DNA of 64,000 bases from Chaetoderma sp. LZ-2023a (taxonomy: Eukaryota > Mollusca > Caudofoveata > Chaetodermatida > Chaetodermatidae): assembly GCA_034401795.1 (NCBI GenBank), contig CM067363.1, forward strand, positions 30,238,289 through 30,302,288, in the 5' to 3' direction. Shown here one piece after another: positions 26,190 through 39,179 of the stretch. Both the position numbers and the translations under genes were made by a program. How positions within the stretch are numbered: position 1 is the stretch's first letter; each line of letters opens with the position of its first letter. The notes below the pieces were generated by a model that was not told where the DNA came from, searched no databases, and was given only the letters and a program-made list of their open reading frames with translations.

Positions 26190-27951
26190 AACAACGAATC
26201 AATAAAATAATTTCCTCTAGCATCGCTCGAAATGACGAACTTCATGTGGACCTAAGGAAGAGACTAGAAAATGATGCAAATATGCAAATTAAATTTCATA
26301 GGACATTGTGTATCTACATACAGGTCCTCATTTCACATTAAGAAATATCTCAAATGTACAGGGTCTAACATATTGATCGATGAGCCTCCTCTATCAAAGA
26401 ATCGCTTTGACTTTCTCCAATCGACCTTAGACAGCATTGTCTAATTTGTAACCAAGTATGTTTGTATAAAGATCCACAACAGCCAGATCGTTGGAGAAGA
26501 GTTATTGTTTGTAGGACTGTGGATAGGAAAGAGAACCTGCTAAAGGTATGTGATAAAAGAGGTGATGAAGTTACAGCTGGGGTTCGTGTGTGAATCCATG
26601 GAGCCATTTCTGACTTGCATGCAGCAGATGCACAATACCATTACGATTGCTATATAGGATTTTTTGGACAGCGAAATATCGCGGCAGCTGTACAAATCGC
26701 ATCAGATGAAGTAAATGTGGACACCGCTCTTGCTATTCGCGACAAAATGTCAGCTCAATTCATGGCTCAACTTCCTGATGGCTTTCATACTCCGTTGAAG
26801 AAGGAAGTCGTGATAATGGAAGTACTGAAAAAGAAAGTTAAAGTTGGTGACGCCAGTATCTATGACATTGAAAACTGCATGCCCAATTACTTGTTATTTC
26901 ACGGAGCAAAGACATCCAGGTTTCTGAGATATTCCAATTTGAACTCTCTCATGTTCCCTCTGCATTCCTTGACGACTATGGAGATATGTGGAAAGGAAAC
27001 AAGGCAGTACTGATACATAGGTTAGCAGTCTTTGATTATGCGTCACCTTGCCCAGTAGATGTCGAGTTAGTCGATGGCAATGAAGCAGTCTATCACAATT
27101 TGTGGTCCAGGAATGCAACATTGGAATACTTTGCTCGCAACTTCGTGTGTTCATTCGCCAGGCCACATGATACTCACATCATATTTGATCGTTATGACAA
27201 GCACTCCATAAAATCACACGAGCGGCAAAGACGTGGTATGGGTACAGTACCCCGAGAGTATACCGTGAATTCCAACACTATACTACCAGTGTAGGATGCC
27301 ATTATGAAAAGTGATGAAAACAAGAGGGCACTGATTCGGTATCTATGTGCCACTGGCACCAACAATCCTTGTCTGCATCTGATAGGAGACAAATGTGTTT
27401 AACATCATGAAGAGGCTGACGTAAAAATAATCAACTATCTCCTGGAGCTCATATCGCAGAAGAGTCACATTCAAATTCCTGCTGATGACACAGATATTTT
27501 TGGTCTTCTTGTCTTCATTCTTTTGGCTCTATAGACCGTCTGCATAAATATCCATGAAGAAATATAATGTTAGAGTGATTGACACCAACACAACTGCATT
27601 GAAGTTGGGTAACAAATGTTTTGACTTGTTGGCTGTTCATGCGCTATCCGATGCGATACGGTATCCTATCCATTTAGCAAGGGGAAGACATCAGCTATCA
27701 ATTTGTTGATCAAGTTTGATCTCAATCTTCGAGTATTTAAAAACACTGATGCAAACGAGATCAGCTGGGTGAAAGCGGGAACTGACTTTCTGTCGTATTT
27801 GTATGGCAGAAAGATAGTGGAATCGCTCAACGACTTGAGGTTTAAACTGTTCAGCAAGAAGATAAATCCTCCAAATATCAGAAGTCTCCCTCCAACTCTT
27901 ATTCAGCAGTACAACATGATTATGACCTATATCGATAGATGCGTGATCTGA
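26190..27951 (+). pseudogene. Decayed multi-copy gene of unknown family with nuclease-like acidic motifs
   Basis: Several plus-strand frames join into one broken protein of about 550 residues. Seen in order: KRLENDANMQIKFHRTLCIY (about 26250), HCLICNQVCLYKDPQQPDRW (26430), ADAQYHYDCYIGFF (26625), RQRRGMGTVPREY (27230, preceded by FDRYDKHS), EEADVKIINYLLELI (27410), PADDTDIFGLLVF (27480), AGTDFLSYLYGRKI (27780) and LPPTLIQQYNMI (27885). Such proteins are common as uncharacterised multi-copy genes in invertebrate genomes (recognition from memory, no search). The EEAD..DDTD pair resembles the acidic sites of PIN/XPG-type nucleases (inference). Broken by stops (for example after GKETRQY at 27011) and frameshifts. 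Confidence 0.6.
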
Positions 27952-28182
27952 TTGACTGAACTGATAGACGCAGAGTTATTAATTATGAGTTAGAGCGATA
28001 GTAGCACATAAATTATAGCTAGCTGTCAGTCAATATTGATTATGGCCTATAGCGATAGACTGGCTAAGGGGCTGAAGTGATAGACACGCATAAAGTATAG
28101 CCAGGTGTTACATGGAATATTGATTATTCTCTGTAGTGATAGACTGGCTGGTTGGCTGAAGTGATAGACGGGCATTTAATTA

Positions 28183-28455
28183 AAATTATGACGTCACGAA
28201 TGACGTAGATAAGTTTCTCACGAACGCATATTTATAGATGTACGAACTGTATCGCTTTACTATTTAATAAATGTTTGAAACTAATTTGAAACAGCACCGA
28301 GTCAAATTAGTTACAAAATTTTCAACAGCTTACCTGTATAGTTTTCAGGAAATTGATAGTTCGGGGATCGATCAATATCAACATGGCGAAATGTTGGTGG
28401 AACTTACCTAGAGGTGGGTGGGTGGGGTACCTAATACTGAAAAGGTCCATTATTG
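28183..28455 (+). mobile_element. Family A copy 17
   Basis: ATTATGACGTCACGAATGAC to AATACTGAAAAGGTCCATT, with a short-loop stem (ACTAATTTGAAACAGCACCG). 5' end missing. Confidence 0.75.
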
Positions 28456-28659
28456 TAACAGCGAACAAGGAAATGTCTTGCTGAAGCAATAGACGCGAAT
28501 AACCACCAGCTGTTACTGTAATATCTATTATTTGCCCAATGTGATCTCTATTAGTGCAATATAACTTAATGTGGAAAGTGATAGTGTGAATTTGACCTTT
28601 ATGGGTGTCAATCAATTATTGTATCAGTGAAAAACAAATAATTGGATAGCCACGCCAAA

Positions 28660-28877
28660 GGTACCTTAAACCTTCAATGACCAAATTTGGTTAAGAAAAT
28701 TCTAATTTTCTCATGAAAATGTCCATTTGCAGAGCAATAGAAGACTGTTTTTGAAAATTTACCACTGGAATGACTGGCGTGGTAACCGAGCCAGTCATTC
28801 CAGTGGTAAATTTTCCAAAATTTCTCAAGACCACTGTGCAGGCCGTTTTGGGACGGCTTAGGCAACAAAGGGTTAAG
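28660..28877. mobile_element. Family C foldback
   Basis: TACCTTAAACCTTCAATGAC to CAACAAAGGGTTAAG, with the hairpin TTTACCACTGGAATGACTGG..CCAGTCATTCCAGTGGTAAA. Confidence 0.8.
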
Positions 28878-29574
28878 TATCTTTCCTCTTAAACAGAGAA
28901 ATGCTGAATTTCATGCCTATAGATATGAATTATTCGATATTGGCGAAAGTGACACTTCGCAATGGTCAAACATATATTGTGCCAGATAAAAGTCTTAGGT
29001 GGACGAATTGAGTGGCTATTGCAGAAAAGACACAAAATATTGGATATTGGTGGAAAATATCGCGTCGCAAGCCATGAGACCAGGAGAGATACCAGAGGGA
29101 AGACCCGGAGTACTCACGGGCGTAGTCAGCCTCCGCTTCCGTGGATTTACCTCCACGTTCGACTGTTGCTCCGGCCTGGTGATCGAGGGACTCGAAGGAG
29201 AAGATGGTTTTTGCGATGACCCGGTTCCACTATATGGGGGTGGGGGGGGGGGGGGGGTGCGTGCGTGGGTGTGTGGGATGGAGGGGGTGAGCACGGGACG
29301 TATGACACTGTAGCTCGAGGGCCACAAGCAGTAAAGACTGGTGAGTTCTCTCCAGAACACCGTTTAATGATTGAAGATGAAGCTTATGTGGCAATGAGAG
29401 ACTATGGATTTAAGAGCCTCAATTTCTGATACGTTTCTTTCGAATGATGATGATCGGTCACACTGAATGTAATACCACATATTTCCGAAGAGATGGGTAG
29501 AGATGGGGACATGGTGGTGGGTCAGGAAGCACTAACAAACCAAATCAAAATCACTGATAATCATGACCCCCACC
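28878..29574. other. No gene recognised
   Basis: Short open frames on both strands without recognisable motifs, and a G-run of about 30 bp (29236-29258 is almost pure G). No splice-framed exon seen. Confidence 0.45.
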
Positions 29575-29865
29575 AAGTGTACAAAATGTGTCTGTGTCTT
29601 TCATGGATTTACAATTTAACAAACATTCTTATGAATATTTTGAAACTAATTTGACCGGGAGCTGTGATAGCAACAAAGCAACAACCCACAGTCAAATCAC
29701 TTTCAAAATATTGAACAGCTTTCCTATATAGCTACTTTGAAATTAGCCTTCTTGTAATTCAGGGTTTCAAAGTATATAAATTGTTTGCAACACACGTACA
29801 GAGTGGGCGAGGCTTAGCTAGAAATAGGGGGGGGGGGGGCATGGACCCATCTATTCAATGCAGGT
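29575..29865 (+). mobile_element. Family A copy 18 (subfamily 2) with poly-G
   Basis: Central stem TTTTGAAACTAATTTGACCG..CAGTCAAATCACTTTCAAAAT, then TTCAGGGTTTCAAAGTATAT and GCTTAGCTAGAAATA. A run of 13 G (about 29827-29839) precedes CATGGACCCATC. Confidence 0.7.
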
Positions 29866-29880
29866 AGTGATTAATAATAG

Positions 29881-30281
29881 AATTCACCTTTTCAGGGTAT
29901 CCATCGATGATCTGACGTCATATGACGTCATAGTAAGCTAAGCGCCGTGGAGGATGGCGTCATAATCATTACCTCATAAATGATTCTATTAGGCCCGTCT
30001 TTAACTCCTAATAGTCCGACACGTTGTAAGAATTGTATGGCTCTACTATTTAATACGCTGTTGAAAATTTTGAAACTAATTTGACTGGGGTGCTGTTGCT
30101 GCCATAGGCAGCAACAGCGCCCAGTCAAATAAGTTTCAAAATATTCAACAGCTTACCTGTATTGTTTTATGGAAATTGATAGTCAGGGGGTTCAGAGATC
30201 GATCGCCCCAGCATGAGTGAGGTGTGGGTGGAGCTTAGCTAGAGATGGGCGGGGCATAGCTAAAAATAGAAAGATCCATTG
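29881..30281 (+). mobile_element. Family A copy 19, full length
   Basis: Complete copy: TTCACCTTTTCAGGGTATCC, TGACGTCATATGACGTCAT, an intact stem with loop GCTGCCATAGGCAGC, GATCGATCGCCCC, and end AAAAATAGAAAGATCCATT. Confidence 0.85.
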
Positions 30282-30451
30282 TCGTCCAACGGGTCGAAAT
30301 TAGTGCCAGTGTTAGAAATTATAAACATCTGACAGCTTATGAGATAAATATCTAGGAAACTTACGACGGGAATTAGATTATTCTATGATATTTCTTTCAC
30401 GATCTTGAAATGAACGTCTCTCAAAACGACTATAGATGACAACATGGGGGT

Positions 30452-31003
30452 AAAAGACGTCAGCATACACGGCGCGTAGTTGATTATGACGTCATATGTT
30501 TGAGTGAGGAAATGGATTCATGACTTATAATAAGGTGTATATCAGTATTTTCGTCACTTTTACTTATTTATCTTTATCAACATCAAACATCCGATCTACC
30601 TTGCAACGTTCACTAATTATGCATGACGTTTCACACGGCACACTTGGAACCAGTTTGCATAACATTACGTCACACATTATCTAACGTCATGAATAAAATA
30701 ACGTATAGCTTGCCGTTATGAATCTTAAAAACTCCGTCACTGGTACTAATTGTGTGTCTTTGATGGATTTACAATTAAATAAACATTCTGTTGAATATTT
30801 TGAAATTAATTTTACTGCGAGCTGTTTCTTCCATATGCAAATTATTTTCAAAGTATTCAGCTTACCGTTATAGCTACCTTGTAATTGGGATTTGAAAATT
30901 CATGATTCAAAGAAAATAAATCTTTATTTTTATCTTCTACACGCGCACAAAGTGGGTGGAGTTTCGTAAAATGGGTGTGGCATAGCTAAAATGAACCAAT
31001 TTA
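30452..31003 (+). mobile_element. Family A fragment and copy 20 (subfamily 2)
   Basis: 30452-30525 is a reverse-orientation 5' fragment (TTGATTATGACGTCATATG). 30590-31003 is a forward subfamily 2 copy with one stem arm decayed, ending GTGTGGCATAGCTAAAATG. Confidence 0.6.
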
Positions 31004-31051
31004 TTGTCATCATCATCATCAATGTAATAGCAATGGTGTTATCTTAGTCAA

Positions 31052-31260
<209 letters not shown>

Positions 31261-31674
31261 ATACCCAGTTAGTATTATCTTCAAGATTATTGTACGTATG
31301 ACCACAATAGTCCTTTTTATCATAATTCTTTCATCAATACCAGTATCTGATTTAGACAATATTAATATCATTATCGTGGTTAGGTATTTTTTATCGTCAT
31401 TACCATCATCAATTCCGCCATCACCAATATTAATAATTTTACCATTACCTCTATTATGATCAATATTATTATTATCTGTATAAACCATTATTATGATTAT
31501 TATCGTCATCAATGCCATTATCATCAGTTTTATGATTATTATCATCGTATATCATTTCCAAATATTATTAGTTCATAGATATCACGCAAATAAGGCAGTA
31601 GGAGGTACGGACCTTTCCCGTTTTAGCTCATTCTCCCGACGGCAGAGGGTTAATCCTCCATGACGTCGTAACTC

Positions 31675-31761
31675 CACACGTAATGGACCTTTCCTGTTTT
31701 AGCTATGCCCCGCCCATCTTTAGCTAAGCTCCACCCACACCTCGCTCGTGTTGGGATCGAT
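31675..31761 (-). mobile_element. Family A 3' end, cut by the LINE junction
   Basis: AATGGACCTTTCCTGTTTTA through CTCGTGTTGGGATCGATC, then an abrupt change to LINE sequence at 31762. The rest of this copy was not found beyond the LINE. Confidence 0.75.
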
Positions 31762-32826
31762 CTAAACGTTAATTTTAACCAGTAATTCATAATAATTATC
31801 TTCACCAGTATTTACTTTAGCATTAATTTTCATCAGTGATCGATGAAGTGTTTTCTTGCGTTTGCGTATTTCCCGTGCTTTTCTAATAGCATACTTTCGG
31901 GAAACATACTTTAAATCCAGTTTTACATCCTCCCACCATTGTAATGTGCTCTTATATGATGCTTTCCTAGTAATCCAATGTTGCCAACAACTCTCTATAT
32001 TATTATTATAAAATTCTTCTCCCAACAGTGTTGTGTTTAATTTCCAAAACCCAACCCATTTTGTTACCCAATCACCATTGGCAAAGGTTACACAAACCAT
32101 GTTATGATCTGAGAATGCGACTGGCTTAATATTAACATCTCTCCAGTACCCAGTCAACAAACTATTCACATAAATTCTGTCGATCCTTGAACCAACTTTA
32201 CAATCTGCCGAAAACCATGTAAGATCTTTACCATGAGGTTTTGAGATTCTATAGGTGTCAACTAAATTTTCATTATCACATATTTCTTTTAAGCGTCTAT
32301 GTGATGTATCAGTATAAGTTGAAGTTGCATTCCTGTCATTTTCTTTGTCTACGACACAATTAAAGTCACCACCCATTACTAAGTTTTCAGTGATGTTATC
32401 TAGTGCTGTTGTAGACATCTCATTAAAAAAATTACGACGTAGTTGATGAGATGCAGGTGCATATATACACAGCAACGTGAAAAGTGTTTGTTGTATATCT
32501 AGCGTGACTCTCACCCAGCGACCATTTGCACCTGATACTGAAGAGATTATGTTTACATAGGCTGAACAACGAGGGAGTATAACAATTGCTACGCCTGCAC
32601 TATTATCTTGAGATAACGAATAGAATATTCTGGATCCAGAAATCTTTTCTAAATTATCGTATGATTCTGACTTCTGAATTTTTGTTTCCTGTATCAAAGC
32701 AATGTCAATCAGCTCGTTTTTCAGAGTCTCTAGTAAGTGACGTTGCTTTATGTCACTATTTAAGCCTCTACAATTGAGTGTGAAAATTAGCATAAAAAGT
32801 AATAAAATGATGTGTATAACCGGCAT
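31762..32826 (-). pseudogene. L1/Tx1-like LINE ORF2, endonuclease domain only
   Basis: 354 residues open to the junction. APE-type endonuclease motifs: LNCRGLN (metal-binding Asn), LIQETK (Glu), GGDFNCVVDKENDRN (Asp/Asn) and FSDHNMV (the catalytic SDH). It is followed by the basic linker VSRKYAIRKAREIRKRKKTL. The frame ends just after INV where family A sequence begins, so the RT and 3' end are missing. Starts 8 bp after the ORF1 stop region, as expected for bicistronic LINEs. Confidence 0.85.
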
Positions 32827-32833
32827 TATTAAG

Positions 32834-34223
32834 CTAACTAGATTTTGGTTTTTTCAACCCTCTCTTAGACCATTTACCTATTTTACTCGCAAACGCTGCA
32901 CTACTTAGCTCAACTTTTTCCAAATGCTTATATTTTAATATATCTGAATCATGACACAGATGCCTATATTTAACCCCTTTTGCCGTCACATATGGAACTA
33001 ACACCTCTCCTGCCTCTGACCTGTACATGACCATTTCATCGGGTGATTTAGAACTCTGTGTTTGAATGGATATATCGGATTCAGCGACTGACATATTATC
33101 GTCTGCTATATCACTTTCCTCTATTTCTGATTCAGAACTATTTCCATCTTTCTGTCGCTTTGTTCCACTCAATCGATCCGAGACACCAATTACTTTCTCT
33201 ATATTATTTAAATCGTCTAGATTGAGTGTACTCAGTGGAAAATCAAAGTTAGTTTCAGTATCTTGCGACCTGAATTTTACTTGTCCTAAATTAAAACCCT
33301 CTTCCAGAGAGTATTGATCATCATCTTCAACTTGTGTGGAATTAGCCTCTCTGAGATCAGACTTGGATTGACTTGTTACTGGAGTAAGACTTAGCCCCTC
33401 ATTTAGAACCTCTATTTCATCGCCTGCAACTACAGCGATTGGATTCTTAGTTTTTTCACCATGCTTCTCATTAACATGGACCTCAACTACAATCTCAGCA
33501 ACTACTGGTTCGACGACATTTTCTTTAGCAACTTGCTTCCCATTAACATGGATTTCAGCTACAATCTCAGCGGCTACCGGTTCTATGATATTCTCTTTAG
33601 AGACAACTTGCTCTGCACTTTTATCAGCACCCTTTTTGACATATTTGTTCTGCGGGCATCGCCACTTAAAATGACATTTGTTTTTGTTAGGGCAATCTGT
33701 TGCAAGATGTTCTGTGCTTAAGCAGATCCTACACTCTTTGATTTGCCCCCCTGTACCATAATGGCAAGATAAATCGACCATCTATCGTGACCTTACTTGG
33801 GAGAGGTTGTTCTACCTTTTCGAACCAAATTCTTCTGATGCCATTTTCTAAGGTTCAATCAAATGGATAGGTCGCGTGTCCTACTTTGTCCACTTTGCCA
33901 TACTTGATCAATTCATTGATAACCCGTTCATCTGGGATCTCTAATGGAACATTTATCTTGACTAATAGACGATCAGAATCTATTTCCTCCACGTTACACA
34001 CCTCACCCTTCACGACAAGGACCTCGTTGAGCAACTTTTCATTCACACTTTCATTAACTACGGTGACATTCCATACAGATTTGGAAACGTTAATGAGACC
34101 TTGAAGGACCCGTGGCCCTGCCCCAACTATGTCCTTCAACCCATGATACACCTCAATTGCCGAAACACCCCAAGCCTTTGTCATGATTTTAAAACTCAGG
34201 ATACGCTTATAGGAGGTTGCCAT
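32834..34223 (-). pseudogene. LINE ORF1 (RRM-like region and Cys-rich zinc region), broken
   Basis: Two frames. 34223-33855 (122 residues) starts MATSYKRILSFKIMTKAWGV and carries RLLVKINVPLEIPDE, an RRM-like beta-alpha region that ends in a stop. 33781-32834 (315 residues) has ECRICLSTEHLATDCPNKNK and a nearby CHFKWRCP, zinc-knuckle-like, then an acidic/Ser-rich tail. The stop at 33855 and a frame change near 33770 split what should be one ORF1. ORF1 binds the LINE RNA in the family. Confidence 0.75.
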
Positions 34224-34239
34224 GGTGTTTTAATAAAAG

Positions 34240-34935
34240 AGGAAACCCATACTACTACAATATATAGGGGGTAATACAAATATATAATACAAAGACGTCA
34301 GGGAAAGAGCTAAACAATAAATAAATAGTGTCCCCTTTTGAAACCCTGACACCTACCAACAAATATACGAATAGATAGTAGTCGTATATTTGTTAGTTTG
34401 AACCACTTTTTAAGTGGTTCACTAACACCTAACCGATTAAAGTGGTTCCCTAATGCATACTAACATATTACAGTCGTATATTTGTTAGTCTGTTCGAGTT
34501 GACCGGGGACAGCCAACTGACTATAAAGATTTATATAATCAAAGTACTAGGCTTGCGCTTACAACTGACAAAGGAATAAAATCAACTCACTCAAGCGATC
34601 TTGCCAAAATATAATGCGCTAGCCAACGAACTATAGAAATAGCATACTGGCGCGGGAAGAAATGTATTGCATTGACAATAAGACACATTAAGAAGCGTCC
34701 TATTAAATGGCGGAATCCGCCAGCTAAGAGGAGTGCCTTTAGTAAATGGAGACACAAAATGCGCTCCAACCAAGACAAGAATTTACAAATTAAACATAAA
34801 GTTTGAAAGGAAATACTGATACGAAATATATGTATAAAATTTATCTACAAAATCGCGCTAGAAACTAGCAAATTCGGGCAGCAATTGCAGGGCTAAATAA
34901 ACTCGTGCGTTCACTTCGACTACTACTACTACTAC
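34240..34935. other. Probable 5' UTR side of the L1/Tx1-like LINE; direct and inverted short repeats
   Basis: AGTCGTATATTTGTTAGT occurs at about 34380 and 34472, with a near-complement just upstream (34358), and TTTTTAAGTGGTTCACTAAC near 34410. No gene seen. Assignment to the LINE 5' UTR rests on position only. Confidence 0.35.
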
Positions 34936-34938
34936 TAC

Positions 34939-35112
34939 CATAGAATTGCCAGGTTCGAACCCCACTCGGGTCGAAAAAATTGAAAAAGGCAATATTACAT
35001 TCCAGATGATGAATGGGTTAGATACGAGTGCCAGTTCGTTGTTAAACACAGGGTTCATAGAACTAATGCTTGACAATAATGAAAACTACTACTACTACTG
35101 CTGCTGCTGCTG
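34939..35112 (+). mobile_element. tRNA-derived SINE, 5' truncated
   Basis: Begins ATAGAATTGCCAGGTTCGAA (B box GGTTCGAACCCCACTCGGG), then the same body as the 15850-16074 copy and a tail ACTACTACTACTGCTGCTGC. A (TAC)n run at 34919-34937 directly precedes it. Confidence 0.75.
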
Positions 35113-38100
35113 TCTAACCTACCATTTAGTTATTAGAAACAGAAACTAGCTTTGGCCGCAAGTGGCAGGGATTCCTACCTATCATTAGTTACAGCTGTCC
35201 AACGGGCGCAGACACTTAGCTTCCCGTAGGTCGCTTTGAAAGAGCATCTACTTCCAGGGACAGTATGCATACATGTTACATCACAACGCATCCGAATTTG
35301 ATGAAAATCTGGCTACCCTGCTCCGCAACCACATAAAACACCACCTGGACAATGGCTACATTTTACATAAGCCCATTTGATCACTGACATATCATTAAGG
35401 CGGGGATAGAGAGGCAAGTATCCATCGCGCGCATCCTTCCGGTGAGGGCGTGGCAGATTCCAAGATCCTTCCCAGACACTCCAACGAGTTAGATGGAGAT
35501 GCGCGTCTCATCCGTCACCGATTCCTACGGATCTAACTTTTGACCTGTCGTTAGGATTAAGTTCCAATGCACCCAGATATGCACTGTGAGCCGGTAAATA
35601 AACTAGCAAACTCACATTTATAACTATATGTTTTTGCAGTGCTTTCCTTCGTTGGTAGGGTTATCTAGATAACAAGTATCCGAGGATATGGGGGAGATGT
35701 ATGTAAATCAGCACTTTAACCATCACCGCTCAAAAAACTCCGATAGTTTCCCCGGGTCGGATCCGATAAACGTGCTAATGGGACGTCCAAACAATTAAGA
35801 GCCATGAGGCAGGTGGATCGTGGAAAGAGACAATAACTTGATATATATGAGGCCCTATAGGTATTTGGCCAATTTTACACAACCTTGCCAGAGTGTGGGG
35901 CTATATTATCGCAACAACCGGAAAAGAGGTGTACAATATATGTCTCCTAACAAATAGATTGCCCCTAACCACTTTAACCTATCCTATTGAGCTGAATAGT
36001 AAGGTTTAGTCGGTAGCATGCCAGGCTCAAACAATCAGAGCACGGACAGCGACCTCAGTGTAAAAGTGATGATGGCGGGAAAGGTGATGCAGATATAATG
36101 TTGCTGTTTAGTATCTCCTAGTGTACTGCAGTCCAAGTTTTCTACAATTAAACAAAACATATCAACAAAATGGCTACCTGCCATATATATAACTAACCAA
36201 TGCAATGAACAATGACAATTTATATAACAATTAATGAGGCAGTAAAGATCAGGTTGATGGACCTAAATGGTGCGGTTAGTTAAAGCACCTACAGTAAATA
36301 AGGATAATATGAACAGTAATAAAGAAATTAAAACTTGCGGCCTTAGGACCGGGAAGGTACCTATTAGTCATCAGTACCATATACTGAAATAAATAATAAT
36401 TAAATATATACTATGTATAGCTAGTTGAGCATCTTATAGTTACTTGCACGGAACAGGCTACTATGTTACAGAAATTGAGGCACTAACATATTCAAAGCGC
36501 GAGTCGACACATTCTCTGAGGCTGGACGAGTTTCCACATGCAGATCTCCGCAGCTGGTTCCCGCAAGAAGGTCTCCGCATGCTGACTGTAGGGTAGAGCT
36601 CAGGACAGTGAAGCAGAGCAGTAACGTAACATCTATTAGATAGTCTCTGTAAGTAAATCACAATTTATGTGAAAATGAGAAAGTTTTGCGTCCAGTGACG
36701 GAAGTAGTAAAGTTGAAGGTTTACCCATAAGTAAGAGGGGCTTATAAAGTTTAAGCAGTTACATAAACTGGCACATGGTGCGGGATGCATCGCATAGCTC
36801 TTGCGATGCACCTAGCAAAGTTCCACCAGACTGTGGCCAAAAGTTAATTAAACACACATGACATGCAGTGTGGAAGTTAGTGTCCACTTTTCAACGTGGT
36901 CGGCAGAGTCGTCAACCAAGAATCACCGTAGCTCTACATCATGTAGGATCAGATCCTGGGCCGCAAAAGGCCCTTTCCACAGGTGTTCCCTTTAGAAAAG
37001 TTAGGAAGCAGGAACCATCACTTTAATTAATTATCTTCCTCCCGGATGGCCATCCGAGAGCATCCAAAATTGCGTAATGCGGAAAGTCCGAAAACTGCTT
37101 TTACATGCGGGTGAGCTGAAAGCCACAAGGAACCATGGTGATATGTTGAATCTTCCGTCTGTGTTCCGGTCCACTCGTCTAGCCCGCACCTCCAGTCAGT
37201 TCTCGGTAGGTCGGTCTCCACGCCGACGATGCTCCTGATCCTCAATTTTTCACCCCTTTTATACTCGCTGTGACATCGGAGCTGGGCGCCTCAACCAATC
37301 AGTGGTCGGGCACCAGCCAATCAGTGTGCTAGTATACTAGTGACGTATAGACCACGTGTACAATATCACTATTTATTTAGTTTAATATATACACGCGATT
37401 ACGACGTTATAGCAATATTCTGAGTATAATGTAGCGGGGAGCTTCGACGATAACTCAGCCATTTCTGGGCCGATTTTAAAACGGTTTACGGTTTTAGAAA
37501 GCTCGTTTAATTCTGGTCCTGATCGGTACCAAGAACACCGAGAACTGATGAATTATAAGTATTTGCGAATACCTACTCGGTACACTATGGGCATGCACTT
37601 GCTTCCAATTCCGAGACGTGTTGTCAGGGAAGCTCTGACATACGTGCATGCGCACCACACGTTTTATCGGACTTACCCGATTTTGATGAGTAGCCTCTCT
37701 TATAGGGCTTATGTACATGTACTATCCTACCCACGGAGGGCGTGCTTGGAGCGAATCCGGAGCAGCCGTTCCGCACCCAGCTTTGCTGGGATGGTCAGTA
37801 CCCATCCGGTCGGTCCCCGTCCAGTCGGTCCACGCTACACCAGCAATTGGCATCTAGGTGGTCATTAAACGTATAGGGATCTCTTAATCCAGGTGGTCAA
37901 TGTTGGCAATTAACATCTAGGTGGTCGGTAGATACATGTGGTCAGGATAGGGTGGTTCACATTGATATTAAGTAGCATTGCCGTATTAATTGGCATAAGT
38001 GTTCAATAAATATGGTGGCCAGTGTAGGGTGGACTACATTTGCAAGAGGTATTAATTTGGCATATGTGGTCCCTTAATGAAAGTGACCCGTGTAGAGTTG

Positions 38101-38215
38101 ACAACACTGTCAAGTGATATTATAATTGGTATAGGTGGTCTCTTAATACAAGTGGGCGGTCAAGAGTGGACCACATTCAGCAAATAATATTGTTAACTCG
38201 TCCCAATCACCAACC
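35113..38215. other. No gene recognised
   Basis: Three kb of mixed sequence without recognisable domains or framed exons. 37250-37340 has ACCAATCAGTG and AGCCAATCAGTG (CCAAT-like) with TATACTCG, a possible promoter of unknown owner. 37850-38200 holds a degenerate repeat with AGGTGGTC and GGGTGGACTACATT. Confidence 0.4.
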
Positions 38216-38217
38216 TT

Positions 38218-38372
38218 TTAAAACTCTACTCATCCCATCTAGGAAAGTCGACTCGTCCTAAAATAATATACCAACTCGCCCATTTCGAAATAGGGACGAG
38301 TTGACTTATTTCTTCTGGACGACTTGACTTTCCTAGATGGGGAAAGTTGGGAGATGGGACGACTTGACTGGC
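38218..38372. repeat. Imperfect palindrome
   Basis: CATCCCATCTAGGAAAGTCG..ACTCGTCC on the left and GGACGACTTGACTTTCCTAGATGGG on the right, with TTTCGAAATAGGGACGAGTT in the middle. Likely a small foldback element. Confidence 0.55.
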
Positions 38373-38539
38373 ATTCATGATTGCATTCATGAAATTCGAG
38401 ATGACTGCAGTGTCTGAGCTATTCTAGAGACCTATAGAAATGATTGAACCAACAGGCTGCTCTATGCCCACCCCGCACCCCTCAACTCAATAATTTCTGG
38501 ACTGAGAGCCTAAAAAAAGACTGCTAACAGAAATCCACC

Positions 38540-38869
38540 TTGTGCTACCTTGATGCAGCAGCATGTAAAATCAGAACCACACATCATGTATGGAACTCTG
38601 TGCAAGCCATGACCGGCGGAGTTAAAATGGCGCTCACAAAGTCTAGGCTCTTGACTGGTACACACATGTTCCAATCCATGAAAGCAAAGTTCAGCAACTG
38701 CACTGTAAGTGCTACAGGTCCTGTATGTGGGCTAGAGGATGCGACCACAGTCTACTTCCTTACATCATGCCCAATCACTAAATCCATCAGAGGACAACAT
38801 ATTGCACTAATCAAACTAGCAGTTGTGAAAGAGTTCGGTCTCAGCCTGGAACAAGATCTCGCAACATAA
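38540..38869 (+). pseudogene. LINE post-RT fragment with Cys-rich motif
   Basis: Encodes RLLTGTHMFQSMKAKFSNCT then GPVCGLEDATTVYFLTSCP. The CxxC..H/C arrangement is that of the zinc-like segment after RT in many LINEs (one His position reads Tyr here). Related in layout to the 40440 region but a different sequence. Confidence 0.6.
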
Positions 38870-39179
38870 GCACATCATCATTCAGCCCATAATAGATTGC
38901 AGAAAACTATTAAATATTCACTCCTTATCAAGAAATAACAATCTGACATGCATATTAGAATCCTTAAGCCGCACTCTCATTCACACTCTACACAGAAAGA
39001 GACTGCAATATGTATCCTGACTTCTCATTATCCAGACTGTATCTAATCTACGAAAAGGTGTACATGTAGAAATTGTCGCTGCATTTAACTTGAACTGCAC
39101 TTGAAAATGTAACTAAAACAGTCGTTCAATGCAAACTAATTTACTTTCATAACTTACAATATAACATTACATTTGTACA

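Noticed and set aside
37250..37345. Promoter with two CCAAT boxes and TATA-like TATACTC
   Set aside because: No gene start follows on either strand that I could recognise, so it was only mentioned in the region note.
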